Shown here: positions 25,922 through 35,253 of the stretch, in pieces
Position numbering within the stretch: the first letter of the stretch is position 1
Layout: the number at the start of each line of letters is the position of its first letter
Origin: CAVVJA01 sp963809815
GTDB lineage: Bacteria; Actinomycetota; Actinomycetes; Mycobacteriales; Jatrophihabitantaceae
Assembly: GCA_963809815.1 (NCBI GenBank)
Contig: CAWELM010000015.1
Coordinates: 1-64,000, forward strand
Length of the DNA stretch: 64,000 bases
Direction: 5' to 3'
Made by a program: the position numbers and the translations under genes
The notes under the pieces: generated by a model
Database searches by the model: none
Told to the model about the DNA's origin: nothing
The model's input: the letters and a program-made list of their open reading frames with translations, nothing else

Positions 25922-26558
25922 GAGAATCCCCCTTCTCGCTATCCGACGGCGACGTCGTCGGCTGGATCTCCAACGCGTTGCGGACGAAGCGCACCAGGGC
26001 CTCGACGCGTTCGGCCAGTCGCGCGTCACCTAGCTGGTCGGTGAGGGCTTGCGCCCCGATGAACCCGCCGACCGCGGTCTCGGCCAACTGACCGGGATCC
26101 AGGTCGGCGCGGATCGTGCCTTCTGCTTGTGCCGCAGCGAATTGTGCGGCGGTCGCTTCTACCGCATAGCGGATCGAGCCGCACACCTCGTCGCGCAGGG
26201 CCGGATCGCGGGCCAGCTCTTCGGTGAGACGGCGCAGCGCGACCGGGCCACCGCCGGACTCAGCCAACCGGGCGATGATGCGGGGCGTTGCGAAGAGCCG
26301 GTCCACTGCACGCGGGTGGCGCTCGGTTTCCGCCCGCACTTGTCCGGTCCAGCGCGCGGTGTGGTCGGCGAGCACGGCCAGCGCCAACTCCTGCTTGGAC
26401 GCGAAATGAAAGTAGAAACCGCCCTTGGTCAGCCCAGACGCCGCGATGATCTGATTCAACGAGGCGGCCGCGTACCCGTCGCGTTCGAAGATCGGCATCG
26501 CTGCGTCCAGGATGGCCCGCCGGGAACGTGTCCCTCGGTTGGTGGCCGCGGCGGTCAT
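25911..26558 (-). CDS. TetR family transcriptional repressor
   Basis: A 215-residue protein with an N-terminal TetR HTH (residues 10-57: SRRAILDAAMPIF, then LTKGGFYFHFASKQEL) and a helical C-terminal ligand domain. It is first in a two-gene unit with the FAD monooxygenase. A perfect palindrome lies 16 bp before its start codon. It likely controls itself, the monooxygenase, and possibly the divergent hemL promoter, whose start is 105 bp away. Confidence 0.9.
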   Translation of the reverse strand: MTAAATNRGTRSRRAILDAAMPIFERDGYAAASLNQIIAASGLTKGGFYFHFASKQELALAVLADHTARWTGQVRAETERHPRAVDRLFATPRIIARLAESGGGPVALRRLTEELARDPALRDEVCGSIRYAVEATAAQFAAAQAEGTIRADLDPGQLAETAVGGFIGAQALTDQLGDARLAERVEALVRFVRNALEIQPTTSPSDSEKGDSHAV

Positions 26559-26573
26559 GGCCGGAGACTACAA

Positions 26574-26587
26574 ACCGACCAGTCGGT
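26574..26587. promoter_or_regulatory. TetR operator
   Basis: ACCGACCAGTCGGT is a perfect palindrome (ACCGAC-CA-GTCGGT) of the form bound by many TetR repressors. It lies 16 bp upstream of the TetR ATG on the minus strand, in the 105-bp gap to divergent hemL. Confidence 0.8.
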
Positions 26588-26663
26588 ATGTCAACTCTGG
26601 AACCGGCGATAGCACGAGGAAGGCTGGACGGAAACGATCACAGGGGGCTGAAAGACTGGACGG

Positions 26664-27968
26664 ATGACGGAGGTACCGGTATCGCAGGAGCTGTTCGACC
26701 GCGCTCAGCGAGTGATTCCTGGTGGCGTGAACTCGCCGGTACGGGCATTCCGAGCAGTAGGCGGCACACCGCGATTCATGGTCAGCGGGCACGGTCCGTA
26801 TCTGACTGACGCGGACGGGCTGGAGTACGTCGACTGCATAGGGTCGTGGGGACCGATGATCCTCGGGCACGCGCATCCTGCGGTCGTCGAGGCCGTGCGA
26901 GCGGCCGCCGGGCGTGGGCTGTCGTTCGGCACCCCGACCCAGGGCGAAGTGGAGCTCGCGGTCGAATTGATCAATCGGGTGAGCCCGGTGGAGCAGGTAC
27001 GCCTGGTCAATTCGGGAACCGAGGCCACGATGAGCGCCATCCGGCTCGCGCGGGGCGTCACAGGGCGAAGCCGGATCGTGAAGTTCGCGGGGTGCTACCA
27101 CGGCCACGTCGACGCGCTGCTCGTATCGGCGGGATCGGGCGTTGCGACCTTCGCCCTACCTGATACTCCTGGTGTCACCGGCGCGCAGACGGCCGAGACG
27201 ATCGTGCTGCCGTACAACGATCTAGGCGCCGTCGAGGCGGCATTCGACCAGCACGGCACCGACATCGCCTGTGTCATCACCGAGGCGGCCGCCGGCAACA
27301 TGGGCGCGGTGCCGCCGTCGCCCGGGTTCAATGCCGGACTGCGGGAGATCACGGCACGGCACGGCGCGCTGCTCATCATGGACGAGGTGATGACCGGATT
27401 CCGGGTGAGCCCGGCGGGCTGGTACGGACTCGATCCGGTCGATGCCGACCTGTTCACCTTCGGCAAGGTAATGAGCGGTGGGCTGCCGGCCGCGGCCTTC
27501 GGTGGGCGGGCCGACGTCATGGCCTATCTGGCCCCGGCCGGCCCCGTCTATCAGGCGGGGACCCTGTCCGGAAACCCCATTGCCGTGGCGGCCGGCCTTG
27601 CGACCCTACGCAATTGCACCTCGGACGTGTACGAACGCCTGGACGCCACCGTCGCGATCGTTGGCCGGCTCCTCGGGGATGCGCTCACCGCGGCTGGCGT
27701 GGTCCATCAGATCCAGTACGCGGGCAACCTGTTCTCGGTGTTCTTTGCCGAGTTACCGGTGACGAACTTCGCCCAAGCTCAAGCGGCGGAAGTGTTTCGA
27801 TATCCGCCGTTCTTTCACGCGATGCTGGACGCGGGCGTGTACCTGCCGCCCAGCGCATTCGAGTCATGGTTCGTGTCCGCGGCCCATGACGACGCGGCGC
27901 TCGAGCGCATCGCTTCAGCGCTCCCATCGGCGGCCAAGGCGGCCGCCGAGGCCGGACCGACAGCATGA
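26664..27968 (+). CDS. hemL: Glutamate-1-semialdehyde 2,1-aminomutase
   Basis: A 434-residue PLP enzyme that turns GSA into 5-aminolevulinate. It shows PGGVNSPVRAF at the N-terminus, VNSGTEATMSAIRLAR (phosphate site), MDEVMTGFRVSP, and the PLP Lys in FTFGKVMSGGLPAAAFGG. It completes the haem pathway begun by hemA. The histidine-phosphatase gene starts within its stop (ATGA), linking it to the cytochrome c maturation genes. Confidence 0.96.
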   Translation: MTEVPVSQELFDRAQRVIPGGVNSPVRAFRAVGGTPRFMVSGHGPYLTDADGLEYVDCIGSWGPMILGHAHPAVVEAVRAAAGRGLSFGTPTQGEVELAVELINRVSPVEQVRLVNSGTEATMSAIRLARGVTGRSRIVKFAGCYHGHVDALLVSAGSGVATFALPDTPGVTGAQTAETIVLPYNDLGAVEAAFDQHGTDIACVITEAAAGNMGAVPPSPGFNAGLREITARHGALLIMDEVMTGFRVSPAGWYGLDPVDADLFTFGKVMSGGLPAAAFGGRADVMAYLAPAGPVYQAGTLSGNPIAVAAGLATLRNCTSDVYERLDATVAIVGRLLGDALTAAGVVHQIQYAGNLFSVFFAELPVTNFAQAQAAEVFRYPPFFHAMLDAGVYLPPSAFESWFVSAAHDDAALERIASALPSAAKAAAEAGPTA

Positions 27969-28624
27969 CTGAGCCAATCCGCCAAACCCAGCCGATGCGG
28001 GTCGTCCACCTCCTCCGACATGGCGAGGTGTGGAATCCCGACAACATCCTGTACGGGCGGCTGGATGGGTTTCCGTTGTCGCCACGGGGCGAGGAGCAAG
28101 CGAAGGCGGCGGCCGAGTATCTGGCGACACACGACGTCGGCTATCTGGTGTCGTCGCCGCTGGAACGAGCCGTGCAGACCGCCCGCCCGATGGGCGAGTT
28201 GTTCGGGTTACCCACGCACCTGGACGTCCGCCTTATCGAGGCCGAGACCAAACTGCAGGGTCGACGGGTGGCGGGCGGCAAGGCATTGCTGGCCGATCCG
28301 CGCAACTGGCGGCATTTCGTGAACCCGCTGCGGCCGTCCTGGGGCGAGCCCTATGTCGACATAGCCATGCGAGTGCTCGCCGCCGCTCGAGCGGCTCGGG
28401 ATCACGCGGGCGACAGTGCCGAGGCCGTCTGTGTCAGCCACCAGCTGCCCATTGTCGCGGCCCGCCGTTATGCAGAGGGGCGGCCACTTGCCCATGATCC
28501 GCGCCGACGCCAGTGTGCGCTTGGATCGATAACCTCGCTGACTTTTTCGGGTGATGTCGTGGTGCGCGTCGATTACGCCGAGCCCGCGGGCGCCACAGCA
28601 GCCGGATCCGTCGCCGGAGCGTGA
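27965..28624 (+). CDS. Histidine phosphatase superfamily protein
   Basis: A 219-residue protein of the phosphoglycerate-mutase-like superfamily. LLRHGEVWNP carries the catalytic His, SSPLERAVQTA the substrate Arg, and CVSHQLPI the second His. The substrate is unknown. Actinobacteria commonly keep this gene between hemL and the cytochrome c maturation genes, so a housekeeping role there is plausible. It is translationally coupled to hemL. Confidence 0.9.
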   Translation: MTEPIRQTQPMRVVHLLRHGEVWNPDNILYGRLDGFPLSPRGEEQAKAAAEYLATHDVGYLVSSPLERAVQTARPMGELFGLPTHLDVRLIEAETKLQGRRVAGGKALLADPRNWRHFVNPLRPSWGEPYVDIAMRVLAAARAARDHAGDSAEAVCVSHQLPIVAARRYAEGRPLAHDPRRRQCALGSITSLTFSGDVVVRVDYAEPAGATAAGSVAGA

Positions 28625-28692
28625 CGCGTGTATCGGTTGGTCGCCGGACCCCGGCGATGCCACTCAGGTTCGTAGCGCACACTGGACACGCC

Positions 28693-29304
28693 ATGAGGAC
28701 GTCGACCCAGCAGCGCCGCGGCCGCGATCGGTTTCTTGCCGCTCTGGCTGGAGTGATTGTCGCCGGCTTGACCATCACCGCATGCACGGGCGGCAAGGAC
28801 GCCGTCGACCAGCAGGCCGGTGGCCAGTACCGGTTCGTCGGCGCCACCTCCAAGGGCCACACCATCGCGGTTCCGGATCGAAAGCCCGTTGGCACGGTAA
28901 GCGGACCGTTGCTCGACGGCGGTAATTTCCAACTGGCTGACTACAAAGGCAAGGTCGTCGTCATCAACTTCTGGGCGTCCTGGTGCGTTCCGTGCCAGAC
29001 CGAGATGCCACAGTTCGATCTGCTCTATCGCCAGGTCAAGCCCCAGGGCATCCAGTTCGTCGGGATCGACGCCAAGGACACCCGCAGTGGCGGCCGATCA
29101 TTCATCCAGGCGAACGACATCAGCTACCCCATAGTGTGGGACGAGCAGGCGCGGACCGCACTGGAGCTCGGCAAGGTGCCGTCAGTCAGCCTGCCGTTCA
29201 CGGTGATCGTCGACAAACAGCAACGCATCGCCGCTGTCTATCTGGGTGCGGTGCAACCGGCCGACTTGCGTCCGGTGATCACCGGACTAGCCCACGAAAC
29301 GTGA
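28693..29304 (+). CDS. TlpA/ResA-like thiol-disulfide lipoprotein
   Basis: A 203-residue membrane-anchored thioredoxin-fold protein. A basic N-terminus, hydrophobic segment and lipobox LTITAC (Cys near residue 25) mark a lipoprotein. The redox site is WASWCVPCQTEMP. It probably reduces apocytochrome c haem-binding cysteines outside the membrane. ATG 28693 is preferred because it places the signal peptide at the N-terminus; GTG 28621, which overlaps the upstream stop, is the alternative. It is coupled to ccdA by a GTGA overlap. Confidence 0.9.
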   Translation: MRTSTQQRRGRDRFLAALAGVIVAGLTITACTGGKDAVDQQAGGQYRFVGATSKGHTIAVPDRKPVGTVSGPLLDGGNFQLADYKGKVVVINFWASWCVPCQTEMPQFDLLYRQVKPQGIQFVGIDAKDTRSGGRSFIQANDISYPIVWDEQARTALELGKVPSVSLPFTVIVDKQQRIAAVYLGAVQPADLRPVITGLAHET

Positions 29305-30062
29305 CCGAGATCGCCAGCGAGGGATTGTCCGGCACGGTGACCGACGGACCGTTGCTCGTCGCCGCTGGAGTGTCCGCGCTCGTCGGCCTGGTCGGGTTCC
29401 TATCGCCGTGCGTACTGCCGCTGGTGCCGGGCTACCTCTCCTACGTCGCGGGACTCAGCGGCACGGACGAGCGGCATCAGCAACGGCGCATGGTCACCGG
29501 TGCGGTGCTGTTCGTCATCGGTTTCACGGTCATCTTCGTGGCCGAGGGCTTGCTGTTCGGCAGCCTGGGGGAGGCCATCCGGGTCCATACCGTGGTCATC
29601 GAGCGGATCCTAGGCGTCGTCACGATCGTGATGGGTCTGGTATTCCTGGGCCGATTCTCCTTCCTACAGCGGGAAGCCCGCATTCACCGGCTTCCGCCCC
29701 CAGGCCTCATCGGAGCGCCGTTGCTCGGCGCCGCGTTCGGACTGGCGTGGGCCCCATGCCTGACCCCAACGTTCTCCGCAGTGTTCGCCCTCGCCTATCA
29801 GCAGGGCACCGCGGCGCGGGGTGCGTTCCTGCTGACGTTCTACTGCTTCGGGTTGGGCATCCCGTTCGTGCTGGTCGCGCTCGGGGTTGGCTGGGTGTCG
29901 AGCGCGCTCGGTTTCGTCCGGCGGCATCGACGGCTGATCAGCCAGATCGGGGGTGTGCTGCTGATCGTCATCGGCGTGCTACTCGTCAGCGGCGCATGGG
30001 ATCACTGGATGAACTGGCTGCGCGACACAGTCGGCAACACCGGCGTCGGGACTGACTTGTGA
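29301..30062 (+). CDS. ccdA: Cytochrome c biogenesis protein CcdA
   Basis: A 253-residue membrane protein with six helices that passes electrons from cytosolic thioredoxin to the ResA-like protein. Its two redox Cys lie in FLSPCVLPLVPGY and AWAPCLTPTFSA, one in each half. The start is GTG 29301, overlapping the upstream stop. Three REP-like units separate it from resB. Confidence 0.93.
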   Translation: MTEIASEGLSGTVTDGPLLVAAGVSALVGLVGFLSPCVLPLVPGYLSYVAGLSGTDERHQQRRMVTGAVLFVIGFTVIFVAEGLLFGSLGEAIRVHTVVIERILGVVTIVMGLVFLGRFSFLQREARIHRLPPPGLIGAPLLGAAFGLAWAPCLTPTFSAVFALAYQQGTAARGAFLLTFYCFGLGIPFVLVALGVGWVSSALGFVRRHRRLISQIGGVLLIVIGVLLVSGAWDHWMNWLRDTVGNTGVGTDL

Positions 30063-30245
30063 TCACCCCACGAAAACGCTCCGCACAGAACGCTCCGCGT
30101 TTTCGCGGGGACCCCGAGCCCATGGACATCGCCCGAGAGCGCTCCGCACGGAACGCTCCGCGTTTTCGCGGGGACCCCGAGCTTGTGATCACCCCACGAA
30201 AACGCTCCGCACAGAACGCTCCGCGTTTTCGCGGGGACCCCGAAT
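30057..30245. repeat. Three tandem 63-bp REP-like palindromic units
   Basis: Units 1 (about 30057-30117) and 3 (about 30183-30243) are nearly identical over 60 bp, and unit 2 (30120-30182) is diverged in its left part. In each full unit CCACGAAAACGC pairs with GCGTTTTCGCGG (11 of 12) around a loop containing a direct repeat of CGCTCCGC. The palindrome CGGGGACCCCG follows. The 63-bp period keeps one plus-strand frame open, giving a 21-residue repeat peptide; this is not taken as a gene. The array lies between ccdA and resB inside the operon, where it could affect RNA stability or relative expression. Confidence 0.88.
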
Positions 30246-30255
30246 CAGGTGCGCT

Positions 30256-31803
30256 GTGACGCCGGTCTTGCGCATCCTGCGCCGCGGGTGGCGTCGCCTG
30301 ATCAGCATGCGCACTGCGCTCGTGCTGCTATTCCTGCTTGCGGTTGCGGCGGTTCCGGGATCGCTCCTACCGCAACGACCGCTCAATCCGTCCAAGGTCG
30401 ATGCTTATCTCGCCGAGCACGGCGCCTGGGGGCGATTCCTGGATCACCTTGGCATGTTCGACGTATTCGGCTCGGCGTGGTTCGCGGCGATCTACTTGCT
30501 CTTGTTTGTTTCGCTGGTCGGCTGCCTCGTACCGCGGATTCGCCTGCACGCCAAGGCGATGCGCGCCAAGCCACTTCCGGCTCCGAAACACCTCGAACGG
30601 CTTCCGGAGTCGGGACGCCTCGAAACCACCGCCTCCGTCGAGGATGCGTTTGCGGCATCTCGAGCCGTGTTGGGCCGCCGGTGGCGGGTCGTCCGTCGCG
30701 ACGAGAACGGCGGCGTACTGACCTTGTCGGCCGAGAAAGGCTACAGCCGGGAAACCGGAAATCTGATCTTCCACATCGCGCTACTCGCGGCTCTTGTACT
30801 CATCGCGATCGGGCGGTTGTTCAGCTATCAGTACAACTTTGTCGTGAACGAAGGAGCCGGCTTCTGCAACGGCGTGGTCCCTGACTCATCCCGCCTGGGC
30901 CGGCTCGCGCAGGACGGAGCGATTAGCCCGGCGCCGTTCTGCGTGCAACTCAACCAGTTCACCGCGACGTACCTGTCGACCGGCGAGCCGTCGAAGTTCA
31001 TTGCGAAGGTCAGCTACAACAAGACGGTCAGCGCGCCGACCCAAGCTGCGACGATCACGGTGAACCACCCGCTGCGTATCGAGGGCGATCGCCTCTATCT
31101 GATCGGACACGGCTTCGCCCCGAAGATCACCGTCCGGATGCCCGATGGCACGACCCGAGAGGATCTCCAGGCGTTCCTTCCGCGGGATCCCACCACGCTG
31201 CTCTCCGAAGGCGCGTTCAAGGAGTACGGGAAGCAGGGCGCCAACGCCGACGTCGGCATCGAGGGCTTCTTCGCGCCCACTCCGGCGGACACCGGTGGCG
31301 GTGTGATCACCTCGGTATCGCCGGACGTGAACAATCCGATCCTTGGCATCTTCATCTATCAGGGCACGATCAATGCCACCGGCCTACCGCAGTCGGTGTA
31401 CTCGCTCGACACGACCAAACTGTCCCGCACCGGTCAGGCGAATCTCCAGATCGGTCAGACCGTCCGGGCCGCCAACGGCGTTACGGTCACGTTCGACGGC
31501 TGGGTTCCGTGGGCCAGCATGCAGGTCTCGCACGATCCCAGCCAGGACTATCTCCTCGTCGCCGGTGTGGCGATGGTGGCGGGGCTGATCGGCTCGCTCA
31601 GCATCCGTCGTCGCCGACTCTGGCTGCGGATCACCCCGGGTGCGTCCGGCGATCCCTCCTCGCTTACCGTGGTGTCCGTGGGCGGGCTCGCCCGCAGCGA
31701 CTCGGGCAATTTCTCGAGCGAGTTCGCTTCGCTCATGGAGCGCCTGGAAGCGGCGGTCGGCCCGGCCCCGGAGCCTGAGCTCGTCGGTGCCGGAAGGGAG
31801 TGA
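30256..31803 (+). CDS. resB: Cytochrome c biogenesis protein ResB
   Basis: A 515-residue membrane protein of the system II haem-delivery complex. N-terminal helices lie at about 17-36 (MRTALVLLFLLAVAAVPGSL) and 75-95, a third near 172-192, a large extracytoplasmic domain follows, and a last helix lies near 433-452. SLLPQRPLNP after the first helix is typical of ResB. The start is GTG 30256, 10 bp after the repeat array. The stop overlaps the ccsB start (GTGA). Confidence 0.93.
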   Translation: MTPVLRILRRGWRRLISMRTALVLLFLLAVAAVPGSLLPQRPLNPSKVDAYLAEHGAWGRFLDHLGMFDVFGSAWFAAIYLLLFVSLVGCLVPRIRLHAKAMRAKPLPAPKHLERLPESGRLETTASVEDAFAASRAVLGRRWRVVRRDENGGVLTLSAEKGYSRETGNLIFHIALLAALVLIAIGRLFSYQYNFVVNEGAGFCNGVVPDSSRLGRLAQDGAISPAPFCVQLNQFTATYLSTGEPSKFIAKVSYNKTVSAPTQAATITVNHPLRIEGDRLYLIGHGFAPKITVRMPDGTTREDLQAFLPRDPTTLLSEGAFKEYGKQGANADVGIEGFFAPTPADTGGGVITSVSPDVNNPILGIFIYQGTINATGLPQSVYSLDTTKLSRTGQANLQIGQTVRAANGVTVTFDGWVPWASMQVSHDPSQDYLLVAGVAMVAGLIGSLSIRRRRLWLRITPGASGDPSSLTVVSVGGLARSDSGNFSSEFASLMERLEAAVGPAPEPELVGAGRE

Positions 31804-32834
31804 CGGTGGCGGTCAACAGCGGCATGGCACACCTGTCCGACACCCTGTTCACCACGGCAATCGCCATCTACACCCTCGCGATGATCAGCTACGCGGCCGA
31901 ATATGCGTTTGGGCGGCGTGGACGGATTGCGCTGACCTCTCGCACCACGCCGGCGAAGGTCCTGGTCGGCGCCGGCGCCGGGGAATCCCGGGACATGGAT
32001 TCGACGCCCGCACGGGTGACAAAGCCGATCAGTCCGAATGGCTCCAGGGGAAGTTCCGCCGTTGGCGACCGCTTCGGTCGGATCGCCGTCGTTTTGACCA
32101 TTATCGGCGCGGTCGTTCATGCCTCGTCGATCGCTGTCCGTGGCGCGGCCGTGGATCGCGTGCCGTGGGGCAACATGTACGAATTCGCGTCGGTAGTCGG
32201 GCTGATCGCCGTGGTGGCGTTTCTGATCTCGCTCGCCCGCGCGCCGCAGATCCGCTACCTCGGTCTGTTCGTGATGCTGCCCGTCATCCTGGTCATGTTC
32301 CTGGCCGGCACGGTGCTGTACGCCAAGGCGTCGCCTCTCGTTCCGGCCCTGCAGTCCTACTGGCTCGCGATCCACGTGTCCGCCGCGGCGAGCGCGGAAG
32401 GGATTCTCATGACCAGCGCGGTCATCACCGTGCTGTTCTTGATGCGGCAGCGTTACGACAAGCGGGTCGCAGCGCGACTTCCCGTGCGCTTCCCGATTTC
32501 TCTCGGCGGGCGTTTGCCGGAGCCTGCGACGCTGGACAGGGTTGCCTACCGCGCGGTCGCGTTCGCCTTCCCGATATATACGTTCGGGGTCATCGCTGGC
32601 GCTATCTGGGCCGAGGCGGCATGGGGGCGCTACTGGGGATGGGACCCCAAGGAAACCTGGGCGTTCATTGCGTGGGTGATCTATGCCGCCTATCTCCATG
32701 CCCGAGCGACTGCCGGCTGGAAGGGTCGGTCGGCGGCGTGGATCAACCTGCTTGGCTTCAGCGCGATGACGTTCAACTTCTTCGTGGTCAACATCGTCAT
32801 CTCCGGCCTGCATTCTTACGCCGGACTGAACTGA
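31800..32834 (+). CDS. ccsB: Cytochrome c biogenesis protein CcsB (haem handler)
   Basis: A 344-residue membrane protein of the CcsA/CcsB haem-handling family. The tryptophan-rich haem-binding loop is WGWDPKETWAFIAW near residue 280, with His residues in AIHVSAAASAEG and YLHARATAGW. Together with ResB it exports haem and ligates it to apocytochrome c. The start is GTG 31800, coupled to resB. It is the last gene of the hemL-to-ccsB transcript. Confidence 0.93.
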   Translation: MTVAVNSGMAHLSDTLFTTAIAIYTLAMISYAAEYAFGRRGRIALTSRTTPAKVLVGAGAGESRDMDSTPARVTKPISPNGSRGSSAVGDRFGRIAVVLTIIGAVVHASSIAVRGAAVDRVPWGNMYEFASVVGLIAVVAFLISLARAPQIRYLGLFVMLPVILVMFLAGTVLYAKASPLVPALQSYWLAIHVSAAASAEGILMTSAVITVLFLMRQRYDKRVAARLPVRFPISLGGRLPEPATLDRVAYRAVAFAFPIYTFGVIAGAIWAEAAWGRYWGWDPKETWAFIAWVIYAAYLHARATAGWKGRSAAWINLLGFSAMTFNFFVVNIVISGLHSYAGLN

Positions 32835-32857
32835 CCCGCCCGAATGCACTGACCTTG

Positions 32858-33502
32858 TTACGTCCGCAGGAACAGAAGGACGGCTAGCACGCGCCGCGAT
32901 TCGCTGCCGGTCGCCGGTAGTGCGAGTTTGTCGAAGATGCTCGAAACGTACTTCTCAACGGCGCGCACGGTGATCACAAGTTGGTCCGCGATGCCTTGGT
33001 TGGAGTTTCCCGCGGCCATCAGTTCCAGTACTTCTCGCTCGCGCCGAGTGAGTGACGCAAGCGGGTCGTCGTTCCGCCGCCGAGACACAAGCGTGGACAC
33101 GATCGTTGGGTCGATGGCCGACCCGCCCGCGGCAACGCGTCGGACGGCGCCGAGGAACTCGGGGATGTCGCTGACGCGGTCTTTGAGTAGATAGCCGACG
33201 CCTTCGGCGGAATCGGCGAGCAGCTTCATGGCCAGACCGAATTCGACGTATTGGGACAGCACGAGCACTCCCGTGCCGGGATGGTCATGCCGGATGTCCA
33301 AGGCAGCCTGCAGCCCCTCGTCGGTATGCGTCGGCGGAAGCCGGATGTCGACGATGACGACATCTGGCACCTCGTCGCGCAGAGCCTGACGAAGCTCATC
33401 GGCATCTCCGCATCGGGCGACGACGTCGAAGTCGGCGTCGGCAAGTAGCCGAGCCAGGCCCTCGCGCAAGAGGACACTGTCCTCGGCGATCGCTACGCGC
33501 AT
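32858..33502 (-). CDS. NarL/LuxR family response regulator
   Basis: A 214-residue regulator with a receiver domain (phospho-acceptor Asp in VVIVDIRLPP near residue 52) and a C-terminal LuxR-type HTH (LTRREREVLELMAAGNSNQGI, residues about 148-200). Its start overlaps the histidine-kinase stop by 10 bp, so it is the cognate partner. Targets are unknown. Confidence 0.92.
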   Translation of the reverse strand: MRVAIAEDSVLLREGLARLLADADFDVVARCGDADELRQALRDEVPDVVIVDIRLPPTHTDEGLQAALDIRHDHPGTGVLVLSQYVEFGLAMKLLADSAEGVGYLLKDRVSDIPEFLGAVRRVAAGGSAIDPTIVSTLVSRRRNDDPLASLTRREREVLELMAAGNSNQGIADQLVITVRAVEKYVSSIFDKLALPATGSESRRVLAVLLFLRT

Positions 33503-35226
33503 GGCAGTTCTGCCCGAACCCGGGTGCCGTCGCGGGAGGTCCAGACCCGCAAACGACCGCCGAGCGCTTCAACACGATCCGCGAGTCCGCGCAGGCCGGA
33601 GCCGTGGTCGGAGTCCGCCCCGCCCCGTCCGTCGTCGACGACCTCGACCACGATCTGGCCGCCAGACTGATCCACGTCGACCCTCGCCGAGGAGGCTTCA
33701 GCGTGCTTGCCGATGTTGGTCAGGCTCTCGCAGACCACGTAGTAGGCCGCGACCTCGGTCGCATCGGCGACCCGGCCGTTGACATTTACTGACAACCGGA
33801 CTGGAACCGGAGCTCGGGCGGCAAGCGATTCCAGTGCGACGGCCAGGCCATGCGCGCTGAGGACGGCCGGGTGCAGGCCGCGGGCGACATCGCGAAGCTC
33901 GGCCAGTGATACCGCGATCTGCCGTCTGGCTTGTGACAGCTCCACTGTCAGATCGGGGTTGGCGGCGAGCCTGCCCTGCAGCATGCCGAGACTCAGCGAG
34001 AGGGCGACGAGGCGTTGCTGGGCACCATCGTGAAGATCTCGTTCCAACCGCTGCCGCTCTTTCTGGCCCGCCTCGATGACCCGTTCCCGCGATGCGCGCA
34101 GCTCGTCGACCGTGGCACGCAACTCGGCCTGGAGCCGGCCGGTTTCCAACGTCATCGCGGCTGCCGCGACGACCGAATCGAGCAACTCAGGTTCGTTACG
34201 CAGCCCCGGATGATGGATAAGGACGGCCGGATGACTCCCCTTGCCCTCGATCGGTGTCACCCGCCGCCGGTCGATTGGTAGGTCGACCGGTTTGCCATCT
34301 TGGTCGGCCCAGCTGCCGAATTGCGGTAGCCAGTACGCCAGCTTCAACGAGGGGTCCCGCAGTGCGCGGGCCAGCGAGGTGCGCAGATCGGCGGGGTCCG
34401 CGCGCAACTCCACGACAAGGTCGCCTACTGCAGTGCGCGCCAGCTGGGCATGAATAAGCCCGGCGAGAAAAGCCACCGGCGCGAGTCCGAGCAACGCCAG
34501 ACTGATCTGCTGGACGGTTGGAAAGCTCGGCCCCTCGAAGATGCCGACTGTCAGTAGGACCGCGATCATGACCAAGCCAACGGCGAACGCATCGATCAGC
34601 AGGGTGACCGACCGCCGAAGCGGAGGTCCGCTCGTTCGTTGCCTGACGCAGATAAGCGCGACACTCGCCACGGCAATCGCGCTGAGCACGCCGAGTTCGA
34701 CACTGTGAAGAACGTCGGCCACGCCGGGCTGATCAGTGACCGTGAGCAGGCTCGGCGAACCTGGGCCACCCAACATCATCACGACCAGCTGGGCACCGAT
34801 CGCCGCGACATAGCCGGTGGTGACGAGGACCAAGTCCAGGCCGCGTCGTAGCCGACCCGTCGGAAAAGCCAGGAACACGTGCACGATAAGCACGAGCGGC
34901 AGCAGGTCGACGGCCTGGCCGATGGTTCGCGGTACTGCGCCGTCAGCCCAGCTCAGCGTCGTCGTCAGGGTGATGAGGCCGGTGACAATCATCAACGGGC
35001 CGAAGCGGTTGCTCGGTCGCTGCCGCCAGGCGATCAGGCCGCTGGCCGTGTATGACACCGAAATCCAGTAGATCAACGCGGCATACAACGCCGGCGTACC
35101 ACTCGCAACTGCAATGCCGATCGAGCAGCCGACGCTGCAGATCGTCGCGACGGCAATGCCGATCAGCACTGGCCTCGTCGGGGCCAGAACGGGCGGTCGC
35201 TCTGGATGGGCCGATAGTGCCGACAT
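33493..35226 (-). CDS. Sensor histidine kinase (HisKA_3 type)
   Basis: A 577-residue membrane kinase with about seven or eight helices in the first 255 residues. A linker and coiled coil follow (LQAELRATVDELRASRERV), then the HisKA_3 phospho-acceptor His in LERDLHDGAQQRLVAL and an HATPase_c domain with VVDDGRGG and GSGLRGLADRVEALGG. ATG 35226 follows AAAGGGGA, so it is preferred to the frame start at 35253. The signal sensed by the membrane part is unknown. Confidence 0.92.
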   Translation of the reverse strand: MSALSAHPERPPVLAPTRPVLIGIAVATICSVGCSIGIAVASGTPALYAALIYWISVSYTASGLIAWRQRPSNRFGPLMIVTGLITLTTTLSWADGAVPRTIGQAVDLLPLVLIVHVFLAFPTGRLRRGLDLVLVTTGYVAAIGAQLVVMMLGGPGSPSLLTVTDQPGVADVLHSVELGVLSAIAVASVALICVRQRTSGPPLRRSVTLLIDAFAVGLVMIAVLLTVGIFEGPSFPTVQQISLALLGLAPVAFLAGLIHAQLARTAVGDLVVELRADPADLRTSLARALRDPSLKLAYWLPQFGSWADQDGKPVDLPIDRRRVTPIEGKGSHPAVLIHHPGLRNEPELLDSVVAAAAMTLETGRLQAELRATVDELRASRERVIEAGQKERQRLERDLHDGAQQRLVALSLSLGMLQGRLAANPDLTVELSQARRQIAVSLAELRDVARGLHPAVLSAHGLAVALESLAARAPVPVRLSVNVNGRVADATEVAAYYVVCESLTNIGKHAEASSARVDVDQSGGQIVVEVVDDGRGGADSDHGSGLRGLADRVEALGGRLRVWTSRDGTRVRAELPCA

Positions 35227-35253
35227 GCCGTCCCCTTTCCCGACCATCGCCAC

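Noticed and set aside
30057..30245. Possible CRISPR array
   Set aside because: The 63-bp units are contiguous tandem copies with no unique spacers, and the same core occurs singly elsewhere. No cas genes are present.
30059..30259. Open frame encoding a 21-residue repeat peptide
   Set aside because: It is a translation of the palindromic repeat array, with no ribosome-binding site and overlapping the ccdA stop. The frame stays open only because the period is 63 bp.
32858..35226. NarL-type regulator/kinase pair as the DosR-DosS system of the downstream cluster
   Set aside because: The kinase has a multi-helix membrane sensor, not haem-GAF domains. The pair lies 23 kb from the nitroreductase cluster, which has its own DevS-like kinase.
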